A DNA stretch of 50,872 nucleotides from JBEKCD01 sp050015055 (GCA_050015055.1 JBEKCD010000016.1:1-50872), one strand, 5' to 3'. Positions 25,832-35,168 are shown, counted from the first letter of the stretch. Notes: a model not told the origin generated them from the sequence alone. Numbers and translations: made by a program.

Positions 25832-26332
25832 ATGGAGATTTCAGATAAGGAAATTAGAGATCTAGTCTTGAGACACCTCTCAGGTTCAGATGGTTTTGAT
25901 GCACAAAGTATACGCGTATACAGATACCCTAGGAGCGCCAATAGTAAAGGAGCTAGAATCGAAGTGGTGTTTAACATAACGCGGGCGCAAGAACAGGACG
26001 ACGGAAGCACAAGAGCCGTCACAGGCTACCGCACGGAAAAAGATAGCAGACTTGCTTACTTGGCGCGAGAGCTGGGCGTTTTCGGCCAAGTATTCATAAA
26101 AGGATCTAGAACACCTTCAAGCACGCGCTTTACTTTCGAAATATATCCTCCTCAAGATCGCCCGCGCTGGGATACTGCCACGGAAAGCACAGACTCTTTC
26201 GTGACAAGAAATGAATCAACGGCGATATCTGCAGGACAGTTTGAACCATTTGTTGTTCGGGCAACGAGCGCTGATGGTACCTATGTAGATTACCACTTCA
26301 ATCTCCAAAAGCTCACTTTGACATTAAAATGA
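25832..26332 (+). CDS. Hypothetical protein, 166 residues
   Basis: Soluble, no signal peptide or membrane segment. Not recognised. The N-terminal IRDLVLRHLSGSDGFDAQSIRVYRYPRSANSKG looks like a helix plus a beta strand, followed by beta-rich TRFTFEIYPPQDRP and VDYHFNLQKLTLTL. It reads as a normal archaeal gene and begins about 100 bases after the tiny basic protein. No convincing ribosome binding site before the ATG. Confidence 0.55.
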   Translation: MEISDKEIRDLVLRHLSGSDGFDAQSIRVYRYPRSANSKGARIEVVFNITRAQEQDDGSTRAVTGYRTEKDSRLAYLARELGVFGQVFIKGSRTPSSTRFTFEIYPPQDRPRWDTATESTDSFVTRNESTAISAGQFEPFVVRATSADGTYVDYHFNLQKLTLTLK

Positions 26333-26460
26333 TGAGCTATGGCAAGACTAGCGCACGCTATAACTTTTCTGAACCAATGACGTTTCTCCCCCCAGCGCGC
26401 GGGATCATGGCGTAGCAATGCTTAAATTGTTCTTTTCAAATGTTTGCCAAGGCGATGTTC

Positions 26461-26781
26461 ATGGTTTTCTGTTCCAATTGTGGTGAAAAGCTTCCTGATG
26501 ACGCGAATTTCTGCACCAAATGTGGTTTCAGGACCAAACACGGTGTAGAAGTGGGCGTTTTCGTCCCCACAGAAGACCTGAGAGAGGCGTTTTCAAAAAT
26601 GGGTGTGGAATTGGAAAAGGCGTTCCAAACGGCCGCCAAAGAGATACAGAAAGCCGTTAAAAACGTGAGAGAAGACTTTGGAGAGTCTAGAAGAGGGCAA
26701 TTACTCACCTGCAAAAGCTGCGGAGAAAAGAGCCCGCCCAACGCCGTGTTCTGCACAAAATGCGGAGAGAAAATCGAGTAA
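26461..26781 (+). CDS. Double zinc-ribbon protein
   Basis: 106 residues with two zinc ribbons, CSNCGEKLPDDANFCTKCG at the N-terminus and CKSCGEKSPPNAVFCTKCG at the C-terminus, joined by a charged helix (LREAFSKMGVELEKAFQTAA). The in-frame ATG codons at 26440 and 26455 are possible; 26461 starts right at the first ribbon. Similar zinc-ribbon plus helix proteins are common in archaea with no settled function. Followed 34 bases later by msrB. Confidence 0.65.
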   Translation: MVFCSNCGEKLPDDANFCTKCGFRTKHGVEVGVFVPTEDLREAFSKMGVELEKAFQTAAKEIQKAVKNVREDFGESRRGQLLTCKSCGEKSPPNAVFCTKCGEKIE

Positions 26782-26814
26782 TACACGCTTGCACGCTGAC
26801 TGAGGAGTGAAATC

Positions 26815-27210
26815 GTGAAACTGAATGAGTTGACCCCAGAGGAAGAGAAAGTCATCGTCCACAAGGGAACAGAGAAGCCGTTCAGCGGAGAATATGAGAG
26901 CCTCTTCGCTGCCGGAACCTACGTTTGTAGAAGGTGCGACGAACTTCTCTATCAATCAAAAAGCAAGTTCGATGCCGGGTGTGGGTGGCCCAGCTTTGAC
27001 GATGAAATAAAGGGAGCAGTTAAAAGAGTACCTGACCCTGACGGCGTCAGGACAGAAATTCAATGTGCAAGATGTGGCGCGCATCTAGGCCACGTTTTTG
27101 TCGGTGAAGGATTCACTCCCAAGGACACTAGACATTGCGTGAATTCAATCTCATTGAAATTCATACCAGAAAAAACGAACAAAACTGAAGAACATCACGC
27201 ACCACCGTGA
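26815..27210 (+). CDS. msrB: Methionine-R-sulfoxide reductase B
   Basis: 131 residues; reduces the R epimer of oxidised methionine. Zinc site C38xxC41 and C84xxC87, the SelR signature GCGWPSF at 55-61, and the catalytic Cys108 in RHCVNSISLKF. GTG start with GAGGAGTGA upstream. The resolving cysteine position looks empty, so recycling probably uses thioredoxin or glutathione-like reductant directly (inference). Stands beside a zinc-ribbon gene without an obvious thioredoxin partner. Confidence 0.93.
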   Translation: MKLNELTPEEEKVIVHKGTEKPFSGEYESLFAAGTYVCRRCDELLYQSKSKFDAGCGWPSFDDEIKGAVKRVPDPDGVRTEIQCARCGAHLGHVFVGEGFTPKDTRHCVNSISLKFIPEKTNKTEEHHAPP

Positions 27211-27362
27211 AGCGCGCCAGCACGCGCAGCAGCACTTTCTTCCGAAGAGTTAAAGAAAAGCGGTAATCTACCAAGTGGATGTTACGTGGTCGATTGCGGC
27301 AAAATCGGAAAAGAAGAAAGAGGAAAACCCTGACAACCCTTCATGCGGTGCCCGTTTTCCTT

Positions 27363-28196
27363 CTATGCATTTTTCTTTGGTAAATAGACGGCACAAAGCA
27401 GTCCGAAGTACGTGGGTACCTGATAAGATAACAGACGCCCAACCATTTCAGTGTGATTCAGAATGCCCTGCAACATGGCCAATTGCCAGAGGCTGTCAGG
27501 CTTCGCATCTTCGATAAACTGCGGCGGTAAATTGAGCAGGGGGGCTAAATCATTCTTCAGAACAGCGTTCCTAACTTCTTCGTCATACTTCGCAGATGCC
27601 AAATGAAAGCCATATGGACCCTTAGCATCGTGAGCGTGACCTTGGTCAGCGCTTGCCACGAAAGCAATCTTCCTGCCTGAAGCCTCAGCGGCCTCGGCGA
27701 CCACGCGCCCGAAACGCACAAGGTTCTGCAACGGAATTTCCCTTGAAGGCGTGACTATCACAACATTAGGCCCTGCTTGATCCTGCCCGACAAGAAACCA
27801 CAACGGTATCAGTGTACCCCAATCCATAGGCATACAAGAAGCTTCGCCTTCGCTAGCACCATAGTTGACACCTACGACAGGAAGCGCAAGCTTCCTTGCG
27901 CTTTCCAGAATCTGCCTTGCCAGCTGTCGATCACATTTACAGCGAAGTTTAATCGCGTTGCCGTTGGCCTCCAACTTTCCCTCAGCAAACTCTGCAGTTA
28001 CAACGCCTACAGTTCCCTCCAAACGAATATTATGCGGCGTGGCTAGTACGATCGTGTCAGGCTTATTCTGCTTCATCTCTTCTGCCAGCTGTTCCATCCC
28101 CATGCGGGTCTCAGCAAAAGCTTCAAACATGTCCCCAGCCAATTCGGGAATAGCCTCCGCTCCATGCGGCGCAATACAGGCAAAAACCACACTCAT
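27363..28196 (-). CDS. LigB-like class III extradiol dioxygenase family protein
   Basis: 277 residues from MSVVFACIAPHGAEA, whose ATG follows GGTGGATG; the open frame extends 87 residues further but crosses its promoter. SVVFACIAPHG, VLATPHNIRLEG, CMPMDWGTLIPLW and FVASADQGHAH follow the LigB/Memo fold with metal-binding histidines. Real ring cleavage is uncertain: many archaeal members have unknown substrates, and no aromatic pathway genes are nearby. Confidence 0.8.
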   Translation of the reverse strand: MSVVFACIAPHGAEAIPELAGDMFEAFAETRMGMEQLAEEMKQNKPDTIVLATPHNIRLEGTVGVVTAEFAEGKLEANGNAIKLRCKCDRQLARQILESARKLALPVVGVNYGASEGEASCMPMDWGTLIPLWFLVGQDQAGPNVVIVTPSREIPLQNLVRFGRVVAEAAEASGRKIAFVASADQGHAHDAKGPYGFHLASAKYDEEVRNAVLKNDLAPLLNLPPQFIEDAKPDSLWQLAMLQGILNHTEMVGRLLSYQVPTYFGLLCAVYLPKKNA

Positions 28197-28390
28197 ATTC
28201 GCCATCCACCACGGATATTGTCCACGAACCTCAAAGTAATAAACTATTGGTGTTCCTAAAATGGGCAAAAATGGTCTCAAGCCCCTTCTTACATGTACGA
28301 GTTTGCTGTGGACTTGCTTGATAAGCGTGTGTTGCCCAGCGAACAGAACCATTTTGCACCATTTTGGCGCGCGCGCGCCCGAATCAAATG

Positions 28391-29143
28391 CTACATGTTC
28401 AGCACTCTGGTCAGTATGAAAGTCAGAATGAATATTAGTATGAACCCAGCGGTGCACGTAATTATCGTGAGTGTTGCAGGATTCTTCTCATGCGCTGTTG
28501 GCAGAAGGTCACTCGCTCCTAGATACAGGAAACCGCCTGCAAAGAAAGGCAGAAGGAGCACTATGTAATACGGCGGCAACTGAATAAAAAGTGTGACAAC
28601 TGCCCCCAGAACTGGGGCAACTGCGTCCAAGAGCAGCATCCTCAAAGAATTTCGCAGTGAGTTGCCAGAATTCAGCATCACAGTGACCGTACTCAGCCCG
28701 TCAGTGAAGTCGTGGCATATGACCGCAAATGCAATTATGATGCCAACGTGAATGTCAGCTTCAAGACCGAACCCAATTGCCAAGCCGTCTATGAAACTGT
28801 GAACTGAAAGTTCTGATGTTGCAAAGACTCCACCCAAAGGGTGCTTGACTTCGACGTATTCGCCATCTTGGCTGAAAACATGTTCAGTTATCATTCTGGA
28901 AATGATGTAGAGGAAAAGAAATCCGACAACCGTAAGAGCCATCACGTCTTCAAGATCTACACTGGCAGATTGGGCGAGCTTGAAAGTCTGTGGTAATATA
29001 TCAAGCAAGGAAGTTGTAATCAGTACACCAGCTGCAAAGGCTCCCAGAATTCCGATGTTCTTCCGATGTCGCGCTGCGAAAATCCCACCGAACATTGTGG
29101 AGAAGCAAGTAATAACAGCCAAGAGAATTGCATCAAAGTTCAT
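28391..29143 (-). CDS. ZIP family metal transporter
   Basis: 250 residues, about eight membrane helices. HSFIDGLAIGFG and CHDFTDGLSTV are the metal-site helices IV and V of ZIP transporters. ATG at 29143 (MNFDAILLAV) is chosen because the 18 extra upstream residues are not hydrophobic. Takes up zinc or other divalent cations. A 195-base gap with a GCGCGCGCGCC motif separates it from the LigB-like gene. Confidence 0.88.
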   Translation of the reverse strand: MNFDAILLAVITCFSTMFGGIFAARHRKNIGILGAFAAGVLITTSLLDILPQTFKLAQSASVDLEDVMALTVVGFLFLYIISRMITEHVFSQDGEYVEVKHPLGGVFATSELSVHSFIDGLAIGFGLEADIHVGIIIAFAVICHDFTDGLSTVTVMLNSGNSLRNSLRMLLLDAVAPVLGAVVTLFIQLPPYYIVLLLPFFAGGFLYLGASDLLPTAHEKNPATLTIITCTAGFILIFILTFILTRVLNM

Positions 29144-29444
29144 ATGAGCGCTAAGTTCTGAGACTGAGCTACTTAACAGTTTTTGTGACCGAAGCATTTT
29201 CTACTCTTCAAGTTCTTGTACTATATGCAGAATAGACTTCCAGAGATTTCGTGGAAATACTCCTCAGTATTTTTGCGCAACGCCCGTGCCTTCGGTTTCG
29301 AAGCACAGATGAAAAGTAGCGCGCTAGCTTGTCCCTAAATCGAGTGTTGAAGCATGTTGGGAGCGGCGTATTGACGCATACGAGGCTGTTAGGCAATAGA
29401 TCGCCCTAACCCCCGCTGTGTTGCAGTGCAGCGTTACATCTGGC

Positions 29445-29604
29445 CTTACAAACAGAGAGAGGGCTTGAAGATTCACAAAACAACATTACAACTGACAACA
29501 CAAAAAAACGAAACGCATCAACCGTGAAGCAGAGTCCAGCCTGTTTTCAACATCGTTTGTCACAAAACAACATCACAACTAACCTCACAAACGGAGAGTA
29601 GGGG
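29445..29604. repeat. Imperfect direct repeat, two units
   Basis: TCACAAAACAACAT then TACAACTGACAACACAAA at 29473-29504 recurs with few changes at 29560-29591, 87 bases later. A second motif, ACAAAC(A/G)GAGAG followed by GGG, occurs before unit 1 (29445-29463) and after unit 2 (29584-29604). Confidence 0.55.
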
Positions 29605-29712
29605 GGTCGACTCTGCAGGACAACGTGCTTCTCCACCGTGCGCTTAACAGCCTACTGCGCTCCGCCCTGAAAAGGGAAGCAGCAGGAAACCCGTGAAAAG
29701 ACGAGTCGCCCC
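29601..29712 (+). ncRNA. Candidate structured RNA (unassigned)
   Basis: The ends pair: GGGG.CGACTC at 29603-29613 with GAGTCGCCCC at 29703-29712. Inside, CCTACTGC (29651-29658) pairs with GCAGCAGG (29679-29686) with one mismatch, enclosing CCCT-GAAA-AGGG (29665-29676), a stem with a stable GNRA tetraloop. The strand is arbitrary; the 3' side of the inner stem recalls the signal recognition particle RNA but the 5' side does not. Transcription is not shown. Confidence 0.3.
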
Positions 29713-29916
29713 ACTAACACGCTTCAACATACAACAAAGAGACAAGGCAGCGCGCAAGTCCGCATCTGTATCCTGCCTTGAACGCATTGTTCTTTACATC
29801 GGCGGCAAAGTCCAAGCAACGCACGCTACAAGCTTGGCTTCCGTAAGTAGTTACACTCCCATGAGTAACTGAATTTGTTTCTTTACACACTTGCGCGCAC
29901 TGGATGAACGGAGCCA

Positions 29917-30996
29917 CTAGCGTTTTCTTTTTCCTTGTATGTACTCTTCCACAGACTGTTTTGCCATGGAATCTGGCACCTGGATGGGCGGATGTTTGAA
30001 GGCATAGGAGGATATGCTGAGAAGCTGCCCGGCTATCTTGCGGTCGAGCGCTATCTTCACTGCTCGTATTATGTCAATCACGACGCCTGCACTGTTAGGC
30101 GAGTCTTCAACCTCAAGCTTCACCATCACCGTCAACGGCCTGTCCCCGAACTTTCTTCCCTTCAACCACAGATAGCATATCTTTTTGTTCCCCAAGAAAG
30201 GCACGTAGTCCGAAGGCCCAATCCGCGTGGGCAAATCGTACGGCACGAGACTCGTAACCGCCTCCGTCTTGCTTATGCGCTTTGTCTTCAAACGCTCCTC
30301 AACCGTCATGTTCAAGAAATCCGTGTCCCCGCCCAGATTCAACTGGTAAGTCTCTTCTATAATCACGCCCCTATCGATGCAAAGCTTCGCCAACGCCCGA
30401 TGCAAGATCGTGGCGCCCAACTGACTCTTGATGTCGTCGCCCGCGATTGGAAGACCCCTTTCCTCAAACTTCTTGCCCCATCCGAAGTCTGAACCGATAA
30501 ACTCCGGCATACAGTTGATAAAAGCGCAGCCAGAGTCCAATGCTGCCTGAGCATAGAACCGCGCTGCATCATGACTTCCAACCGGCAGATAGTTAACGAG
30601 AATCTCCGCCCTCGACTTCTTCAACACTTCAACCACATCCACCGGATTGACCTCACCTTTTTTGTAAACGCTGAACACCTCTTTCATGTGCTCAGCCACA
30701 CCGTCAAGGACGGGGGCAGATAAAACCTTCACTCCCAGCTTCGGCACGTCCGCGAATTTGGCACAGCAGTTCGGCGCTGTGAATATGGCCTCAGACAAAT
30801 CTTTTCCAATCTTGTTCTTGTTAACCTCAAAAGCCGTAACAAACTTCACGTCCCTAACGTGGTATCCGCCAAAGTTAACATGCATCAAACCCGGCACCGT
30901 CACGTTCTCCCCAGCATCCTTGTAATACTGCACTCCTTGAACCAGCGCTGACGCCGAGTTCCCCACGCCCACGAGCGCCACTCGAATTTCTGGCAA
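29917..30996 (-). CDS. ino1: Inositol-3-phosphate synthase (INO1 family)
   Basis: 359 residues. Converts glucose 6-phosphate to myo-inositol 1-phosphate, the first step to archaeal inositol lipids and compatible solutes. VALVGVGNSASALVQGV is the NAD-binding loop; LVNYLPVGS, GDDIKSQLGATILHR and LNLGGDTDFLNM are family signatures, with the catalytic lysines in the K.QLGATI and later GRKF regions. TTG start with AGGGGGC upstream and a CTATAAC promoter box at 31048-31056. Length fits archaeal/actinobacterial enzymes. Confidence 0.93.
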   Translation of the reverse strand: MPEIRVALVGVGNSASALVQGVQYYKDAGENVTVPGLMHVNFGGYHVRDVKFVTAFEVNKNKIGKDLSEAIFTAPNCCAKFADVPKLGVKVLSAPVLDGVAEHMKEVFSVYKKGEVNPVDVVEVLKKSRAEILVNYLPVGSHDAARFYAQAALDSGCAFINCMPEFIGSDFGWGKKFEERGLPIAGDDIKSQLGATILHRALAKLCIDRGVIIEETYQLNLGGDTDFLNMTVEERLKTKRISKTEAVTSLVPYDLPTRIGPSDYVPFLGNKKICYLWLKGRKFGDRPLTVMVKLEVEDSPNSAGVVIDIIRAVKIALDRKIAGQLLSISSYAFKHPPIQVPDSMAKQSVEEYIQGKRKR

Positions 30997-31267
30997 AACA
31001 AACAGCCCCCTAAGGTATGTCAGTCTAAGCGTTTAACAATCGTCTGCTCTATAACTTTTTCTAAGAAGCGCAAACAGTTTGAAGAAAGTGAATGTGCAGC
31101 GCTTCTTTTTCCCACGCGTCCACTCCGCCCACACGAAAGCCTCGAAAATCCGTCAACCCAATCTGCCAACATTCATCAAAGCATTGCCAGTTTTTTCCTT
31201 TCCCGAAACATGACAAGATTAAAAGGGAACTTAAACCAGATAGACAGCGAATGGAAAGGTGAGTTTT

Positions 31268-31636
31268 ATGGACGAAGGAGAAGCAGTCATCAAGTATGAA
31301 CCTTTCAAAGAAGTCGTAGTGATGGAAAAAGATGTCTTCCCAACCCCTGACGACATAGCGAGGTTTGCCTCCATCATCGCAGGCGGCAAAACCGCAGGCC
31401 TGTACTGGGCTGAAGGCGTCATTTTCCTGTATTTTCCCCTTCCAGCGTCAACAGAAACCACGGCGAAAATGCTCGTTGAACACGGACGAGTCTACTGGAC
31501 TTTTCTCGGGTACTCTCTCATGCCCAAGTACCAGCCGATAATTGAGACTCGAGAAAAAATGATTGTGCCAGTAGTCGACATGTCCACCAACAAGCTCATG
31601 AAGAAAGTTGCAACTTGGCTGAAAGAACAAACATAG
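31268..31636 (+). CDS. Hypothetical protein before riboflavin kinase
   Basis: 122 residues; ATG at 31268 with GGTGAG four bases upstream (GTG at 31259 rejected). Soluble alpha/beta protein, VVVMEKDVFPTPDDIARFAS then GLYWAEGVIFLYFPLP. Not recognised. It lies 63 bases before ribK on the same strand, so a role with flavin or nucleotide metabolism is possible but unsupported. Confidence 0.6.
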   Translation: MDEGEAVIKYEPFKEVVVMEKDVFPTPDDIARFASIIAGGKTAGLYWAEGVIFLYFPLPASTETTAKMLVEHGRVYWTFLGYSLMPKYQPIIETREKMIVPVVDMSTNKLMKKVATWLKEQT

Positions 31637-31699
31637 ACCCATTATCCGCAATTTTAAGCCCGTTATTTCGGCGGTTCCATCATACGGTAGGAAGCATTC

Positions 31700-32086
31700 T
31701 TGAAGACTCTGTGTTTGAGGGGCAAGGTTTTCTCGGGGAAAGGTGAAGGGGCCCAATTCATGAAGCTTTCATGGGTGAAGAAACAGATTGAAGAAAAACT
31801 GGGTTTTGTCCCCTATCCTGGAACGCTAGACGTGAGAATTACCATAGAAAGCGTCAAACTCAAGAGGGCGCTGGCAGAAGGCGGCTTGGATATCTTGCCC
31901 CCCGCAGGCTTCCACAGGGGAAAGTGTTACAGGGCCTCTTTCAAGACAGAGCTTATGTGCGCCCTTGTAGTTCCAGAAGTCGCCGGCTACCCGGAAAACG
32001 TGATAGAGATCATTGGCCCGGAGAATCTGAGGGAAAAGTTTCATCTCTCAGACTGTGATCCCGTCGAAGTTAAGGTGATGTTTTGA
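31700..32086 (+). CDS. ribK: CTP-dependent riboflavin kinase
   Basis: 128 residues; phosphorylates riboflavin to FMN using CTP, the archaeal route. Matches the RibK/DUF120 fold: RGKVFSGKGEGAQFM, then FVPYPGTLDVRI, LDILPPAGFHRGKCYRA and LREKFHLSDCDPVEVKV. TTG start with GGAAG upstream. Its end overlaps the convergent acdA gene by 17 bases. Confidence 0.92.
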   Translation: MKTLCLRGKVFSGKGEGAQFMKLSWVKKQIEEKLGFVPYPGTLDVRITIESVKLKRALAEGGLDILPPAGFHRGKCYRASFKTELMCALVVPEVAGYPENVIEIIGPENLREKFHLSDCDPVEVKVMF

Positions 32087-33593
32087 CGCCGATCCTTTTC
32101 CGTTTACTTTGCAGAAAGTTTCGGGTATATTCTTCGAAGCACCCTTTTTTCTGCAGGTAACGCCCATATCTAACAAGACCGCTCATTGCTCTAGCAGCAT
32201 CCTCCGGTGACGAATAAGCTGGGATGCCCTGCTTGTCAAACCTGGTGCGCGTGTGCATAGCCATTTCTGTTTCTCCGATGTCGCAGGCAACGATAGGCTT
32301 GTCGAATGAAGCCGTCATCTTCGCCACCTCGTCGATGTAGTCTTCCTGCACAGCTGGCGTCTGATGGAGGCCTAGAAGTATTATGCCGCAGATGTCTGGG
32401 TCTTGGAAAAGAACCCTAGTGGCCAATTCAAACATCTCATCAGTTCCTGAACCCGTTATATCCACGGGGTTAAGGTTTGACGCAAACTTCGGCAGTTTTC
32501 CCTCTACCTTCAGCTTCTCAAACTTCGCCACTGTTTTCTCAGAGAGACGTATCACGTTCAACCCTTTCAGCTCACTTTCGTCAACGGCCATTATGCCCGG
32601 ACCACCGGCGTCCGTGACTATTCCCACGTTTTTTCCTGCTGCAGGCGGCTGCATGGCCAAGGCTTTCCCCATGTGGAAAAACTCGTCCATGTCCTCCGCC
32701 CTCAAGATTCCTGTCTGTTCGAAAACAGCGCTGTAAATCCTGTCCGAACCGGCAAGAGCTCCAGTGTGTGAAGACGCAGCTCTTGCTCCCGCATCAGTCC
32801 GTCCGGCCTTGATAGCCACAATGGGCTTTTTTAACGTGACCTTCTCGGCTATCTTGATGAATTCGCGCCCAGCCTTAATGTCTTCAACATACAACAGTAT
32901 GACCTTCGTCAGGTCATCGTGCAACAGGAAATGAAGCATTTCAGCCTCATTCACGTCAGCCTTGTTTCCGAAACTCACAAACTTGCTAACCCCGACCTCT
33001 CGTCCAGCCAGGTAATCCAGAGCCGCAACGCCGAAAGCCCCACTCTGAGTGACTATAGCGATGTTTCCAGGAATCGGCCGCGGCGTAGCAATAACCTCGT
33101 CTCCATTCGCCAAGACCTTTGTCTCAGGCAGAAAAAGCATGTCCACACCAGTTCTCGAATCGTAAACTCCGAGACAGTTTGGTCCCAAAACACGTATTCC
33201 CGCCTTTTTCGCTATGTCGATTATCTGCTGCTCAAGCTCATGATTTCCAACTTCCCCGAAGCCAGAAGTGATTATGACAGCATCTTCAACTTTCTTGGCT
33301 GCCGCATCCTTCATTATGGTTGACACAACAGCAGCTGGAACAACAACAACGATTAGCTCAACCTCACCGGGGATTTTGGTCACCGAAGGGTAGCATTTAT
33401 AACCCATTATAGAATCTTCAGTGGGGTTAACCGCGTAGAGTTCGCCTTTGAAGATGCCCCTCATCTTGTTTTCAACGAAATTCTTGAAGATCACGTGGCC
33501 AGCCTTGTTTATCTTCTTCGTCGCCCCGACAATCGCGACCGAGTGAGGCCTGAAAAAGGCGCTCAGCTTCTTAGTTTCCTCTTCCACGATCAT
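32070..33593 (-). CDS. acdA: ADP-forming acetyl-CoA synthetase, alpha subunit
   Basis: About 507 residues. Makes ATP from acyl-CoA together with a beta (ATP-grasp) subunit not seen in this window. N-terminal CoA-binding domain (FRPHSVAIVGATKKINKAG), ligase domain, and the phosphorylated histidine in ASSHTGALAGSD near the middle. ATG at 33593 directly follows the stop of the gene before it (TGAGATG); a GTG two codons later is also possible. Third gene of a thyX, cofE-like, acdA run. Confidence 0.9.
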   Translation of the reverse strand: MIVEEETKKLSAFFRPHSVAIVGATKKINKAGHVIFKNFVENKMRGIFKGELYAVNPTEDSIMGYKCYPSVTKIPGEVELIVVVVPAAVVSTIMKDAAAKKVEDAVIITSGFGEVGNHELEQQIIDIAKKAGIRVLGPNCLGVYDSRTGVDMLFLPETKVLANGDEVIATPRPIPGNIAIVTQSGAFGVAALDYLAGREVGVSKFVSFGNKADVNEAEMLHFLLHDDLTKVILLYVEDIKAGREFIKIAEKVTLKKPIVAIKAGRTDAGARAASSHTGALAGSDRIYSAVFEQTGILRAEDMDEFFHMGKALAMQPPAAGKNVGIVTDAGGPGIMAVDESELKGLNVIRLSEKTVAKFEKLKVEGKLPKFASNLNPVDITGSGTDEMFELATRVLFQDPDICGIILLGLHQTPAVQEDYIDEVAKMTASFDKPIVACDIGETEMAMHTRTRFDKQGIPAYSSPEDAARAMSGLVRYGRYLQKKGCFEEYTRNFLQSKRKRIGVKTSP

Positions 33594-33594
33594 C

Positions 33595-34443
33595 TCACCG
33601 CTTTTTCCTAACAATGACTATAGGTTTATGTCTTACTGTCTCAAGCATCTCCCAACTCACATCAGATAACGAAACCTTGAACATTTCAGCCATATCCCAA
33701 ACGGTCCTGCCCGCCCCAAAACCTCTCGCACGATTCGCAACCTCAGCCACCCTCAAAGCCACTTCCGGCGACATGAAACATCCAGCAACAGCCAGAGGCG
33801 TAGCCCTCCTCTCAAGCTTAAACATCCGCCCGGCAACATAGGCGGCAAACCCCCCGAAAGAATGAATGCCACTAACAGGATTTGGCCGAGGCGTAAAATG
33901 AAAGTTCCTAAACGAATACGTCTTGTCAGTATCCGCGACCATTACCAAGACTCTCTTCCCTGAAGCCGCCCATATCAGCAGACGTATCCTCTCAGCTACT
34001 GCACCAGCCTCGTTCAGCGGGAGGCTCACGAAAGAGTACGGCAAGTTGCTTCCGTCAATGCCTCCCTCGGAACCGAACATTAGAGCCTGCAACAAACCCG
34101 CACGATGCAAGGCAACCTGCTTGTGGCGGCTTCCCACTTTCAATGGGTAATCGCGAAGCTGCAACAACAGCTTCTGTCGAAGATGGCACAACGGCCCGAG
34201 AGAATAGCCCCAAACTGTTCTCATCCAAAAACTCGCAATCCAGCTCGCGCCCAAGCCAGGCTTAACCTCACTCTCATCCACGATGTTATTCAACGCGATT
34301 GAAATTGCCTTCTCAGACACCACGACAAAATCATCATCAACAATTTTTCCCTTGACCGCCTTCACTATTTCATTCAGGTAGTCTTCTCCAGGTCTCCAAT
34401 ATCTCGTTGTTACAGCAAGAACCTTTAACCCTGTCATTCGCAT
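33595..34443 (-). CDS. Coenzyme F420:L-glutamate ligase-like protein (CofE family)
   Basis: About 282 residues. VLAVTTRYWRPGEDYL, then DDDFVVVSEKAISIALN and GSEGGIDGSNLP (about 150-161) resemble the F420-0:gamma-glutamyl ligase fold, with the metal-binding IDGSN and the LNEAGAVAERIR helix. It ends in VRHKPIVIVRKKR and lacks the nitroreductase-like second domain. The open frame extends to 34512 within thyX; ATG at 34443 comes just after the thyX stop. May be a diverged member rather than the main F420 enzyme. Confidence 0.7.
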   Translation of the reverse strand: MRMTGLKVLAVTTRYWRPGEDYLNEIVKAVKGKIVDDDFVVVSEKAISIALNNIVDESEVKPGLGASWIASFWMRTVWGYSLGPLCHLRQKLLLQLRDYPLKVGSRHKQVALHRAGLLQALMFGSEGGIDGSNLPYSFVSLPLNEAGAVAERIRLLIWAASGKRVLVMVADTDKTYSFRNFHFTPRPNPVSGIHSFGGFAAYVAGRMFKLERRATPLAVAGCFMSPEVALRVAEVANRARGFGAGRTVWDMAEMFKVSLSDVSWEMLETVRHKPIVIVRKKR

Positions 34444-34469
34444 CGCACTGATTCTGAACACAACGGTTT

Positions 34470-35168
34470 CTACAGGCTTCGAAACTTTGCCTTTATCTCC
34501 AAAACTCTGCATTCTGCCGGCTTCATTTTCCCTTCAGGACAATGTCCAAGCTCGACGCATGAAGGCCCGCTGTTCTCAAACAGGGCGGGCGCAGCTTTCT
34601 TCGCATGCTTCAGCATTTCCGTTGCGACTTCTCTTATCTCCCACTGCGCGCGAGCACAACATCGTAAGTTGAAGAAGTGTCGCAGTTCCCGCGCGTTCAT
34701 CGTTACCATGATGTTGGTTTTTGCAGCGTTCGGCAAGATAAACCTCGCATCCTCTTTCGGAATCGTCATCTTCAGAAGCTTCTGATAGGCCCCAGAGATT
34801 TTCTCAAGCGCCTCGTCGAAAACCTTCTTGGCTTCCGCATTTCGCGCTATGCTCGGCGGCGTCGCATACTTTTCTAGGGTATCATATGTCACGTAGCGTT
34901 GGCTCTGCTGCGTGTACGAGGCGATACGGTGCCTGACGAGCTGATGAGTCATGGCTCTTGACACGTCCTCGACGCTGAACGTGAAAGACGCGTGCTCAAT
35001 GACTGACGCGTGCCCGTAGCCCGTCACCTGCCTGATTTTCCGCTTGGCAGTTTCTGCGTCCATTTTCTCGATGATTTCCGACGGCCTCCCACTCTTTATG
35101 GTAGTAGATGCCGCAACTCCGCAAAGAAGCTCCGAATCTGCCGTGTAACGAAGAAGCTTAACCTTCAA
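34470..35168 (-). CDS. thyX: Flavin-dependent thymidylate synthase
   Basis: 232 residues; makes dTMP from dUMP using FAD and methylene-folate. The ThyX motif RHRIASYTQQSQR (79-91) is complete, with HASVIEHA upstream and NARELRHFFNLRCC downstream. TTG start preceded by AGGGTGAGG. No thyA is visible. First gene of the cofE-like and acdA run. Confidence 0.95.
   Translation of the reverse strand: MKVKLLRYTADSELLCGVAASTTIKSGRPSEIIEKMDAETAKRKIRQVTGYGHASVIEHASFTFSVEDVSRAMTHQLVRHRIASYTQQSQRYVTYDTLEKYATPPSIARNAEAKKVFDEALEKISGAYQKLLKMTIPKEDARFILPNAAKTNIMVTMNARELRHFFNLRCCARAQWEIREVATEMLKHAKKAAPALFENSGPSCVELGHCPEGKMKPAECRVLEIKAKFRSL

Larger units (their letters stand above)
29144..29916. other. Long non-coding stretch with repeats and possible structured RNA
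   Basis: About 770 bases with no credible gene, unusual for this dense window. It contains imperfect direct repeats, a segment with complementary ends, a GTTAGG/CCTAAC hairpin near 29389-29410, and several GCGCGC motifs (about 29320, 29745, 29893). Short open frames on either strand show no coding character. Confidence 0.55.

Noticed and set aside
29601..29712. Signal recognition particle or RNase P RNA
   Set aside because: One strand of the inner stem resembles the GGAAGCAG motif, but the matching 5' side and the Alu-domain motifs are missing, and no RNase P core motifs were found.
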